Assembly: GCA_000711775.1 (NCBI GenBank)
Contig: ARYC01000474.1
Coordinates: 100,098 to 164,097, forward strand
Source: Oxytricha trifallax
Taxonomy: Eukaryota > Ciliophora > Spirotrichea > Sporadotrichida > Oxytrichidae
Length of the DNA stretch: 64,000 bases
Direction of reading: 5' to 3'
The translations under genes and the position numbers were made by a program. Every line of letters begins with the position of its first letter. Positions within the stretch are counted from its first letter, which is position 1. Below the pieces are notes generated by a model. It was not told where the DNA came from and made no database searches. It worked only from the letters and a program-made list of their open reading frames with translations. This document shows, piece after piece, positions 63,699 through 64,000 of the stretch.

Positions 63699-64000
63699 CT
63701 TTGTTCCTCTTCCTATTAATGAATTTAAAATTATAATTTATAGACTTCTGGATCCTTTTGTTTAAAATCTTACTATTAAATATGGGCATCTTATAGGAGG
63801 TCAACCCTGCAAAGATACGTGGAGAAAGTTTGCAGAAGCTGTAACAAACTGCAGAGATTGAGCTCCATTTTTATCAATTTAGTACCATTAAATTAGAACT
63901 AAATTTGTTTAAATTTAATTAGTACTGGTACTAAATTCGTTTAATTTTAATTGGTACCAATATAATAGTACCAAAACTTAATTAGTACCTAGTTTTAAAC
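63699..64000. other. TBE-2 spacer upstream of the 22-kDa gene
   Basis: Matches the TBE-1 spacer in inverse orientation, including the GGTACT/GGTACC-type units from 63880. The window ends before the 57-kDa gene. Confidence 0.6.

Larger units (their letters stand above)
61738..64000. mobile_element. TBE-type transposon 2, truncated by window edge
   Basis: Begins CAAAACCCCAAAACCCC TTAGTGAGG right after AAT (61735-61737), an ANT target. The end sequence matches TBE-1 apart from single bases. It contains the transposase (plus) and the 22-kDa gene (minus) in TBE order; the 57-kDa gene should follow beyond 64000. It is inverted relative to TBE-1. Confidence 0.93.

Overview
The window reads as germline (micronuclear) DNA of a spirotrich ciliate of the Oxytricha/Tetmemena/Stylonychia type. 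Four signs point there. Every convincing gene uses TAA and TAG as glutamine and TGA as the only stop. Coding segments (MDSs) are cut by AT-rich internal eliminated segments (IESs) whose ends carry short direct repeats (pointers). Introns are tiny (32-45 bp, GT...AG). Two TBE transposons with C4A4-type ends are present. The species cannot be fixed from sequence alone. Standard-code ORFs are misleading here, so the gene calls come from re-reading with the ciliate code and joining MDSs by eye; boundaries without a stated pointer are good to about +/-30 bp.

Layout. 1-5.2 kb: AT-rich with two small coding-like patches. 5.2-5.6 kb: a TA-flanked palindromic MITE. 5.8-10.3 kb (+): hybrid histidine kinase/response regulator in at least six MDSs. 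10.55-11.59 kb (+): AlkB-like dioxygenase (ALKBH6 type). 11.6-12.0 kb: second MITE copy. 12.1-16.9 kb (-): phosphatidylinositol 4-kinase (beta/PIK1 type) with a G-rich palindromic IES. 18.2-20.0 kb (+): RING/TRAF-like/Kelch protein. 20.4-22.5 kb (-): Trx-Grx-Grx-Grx protein. 22.8-24.3 kb (+): two-CCCH zinc-finger protein. 25.8-30.6 kb (+): large protein with a C-terminal DLDET (FCP1/SCP-like) phosphatase domain. 30.8-40.7 kb (+): giant multi-EF-hand protein; one of its IESs holds a complete opposite-strand gene for the branched-chain 2-oxoacid dehydrogenase E2 subunit. 41.3-44.4 kb (+): EXO1-like nuclease. 44.7-56.5 kb (+): LRR/coiled-coil/EF-hand protein interrupted by an 8.46-kb IES that consists almost entirely of a TBE, itself interrupted by a 4.27-kb foldback palindrome. 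56.7-57.6 kb (+): small two-TM protein. 58.4-60.5 kb (+): multi-TM transporter-like protein. 61.25 kb (+): first MDS of another gene, followed by a truncated MITE and a second TBE that runs off the window.

The genes are housekeeping and signalling genes with no operon logic; each probably becomes its own nanochromosome. The interest lies in the nesting: gene inside IES, and gene > IES > TBE > foldback element. The TBEs carry the usual three genes (42-kDa DDE transposase, 22-kDa protein, 57-kDa zinc-finger/kinase protein). TBE-1 is visibly decayed (catalytic Asp replaced, frameshifts, nonsense codons); TBE-2 keeps its catalytic residues but carries one frameshift.
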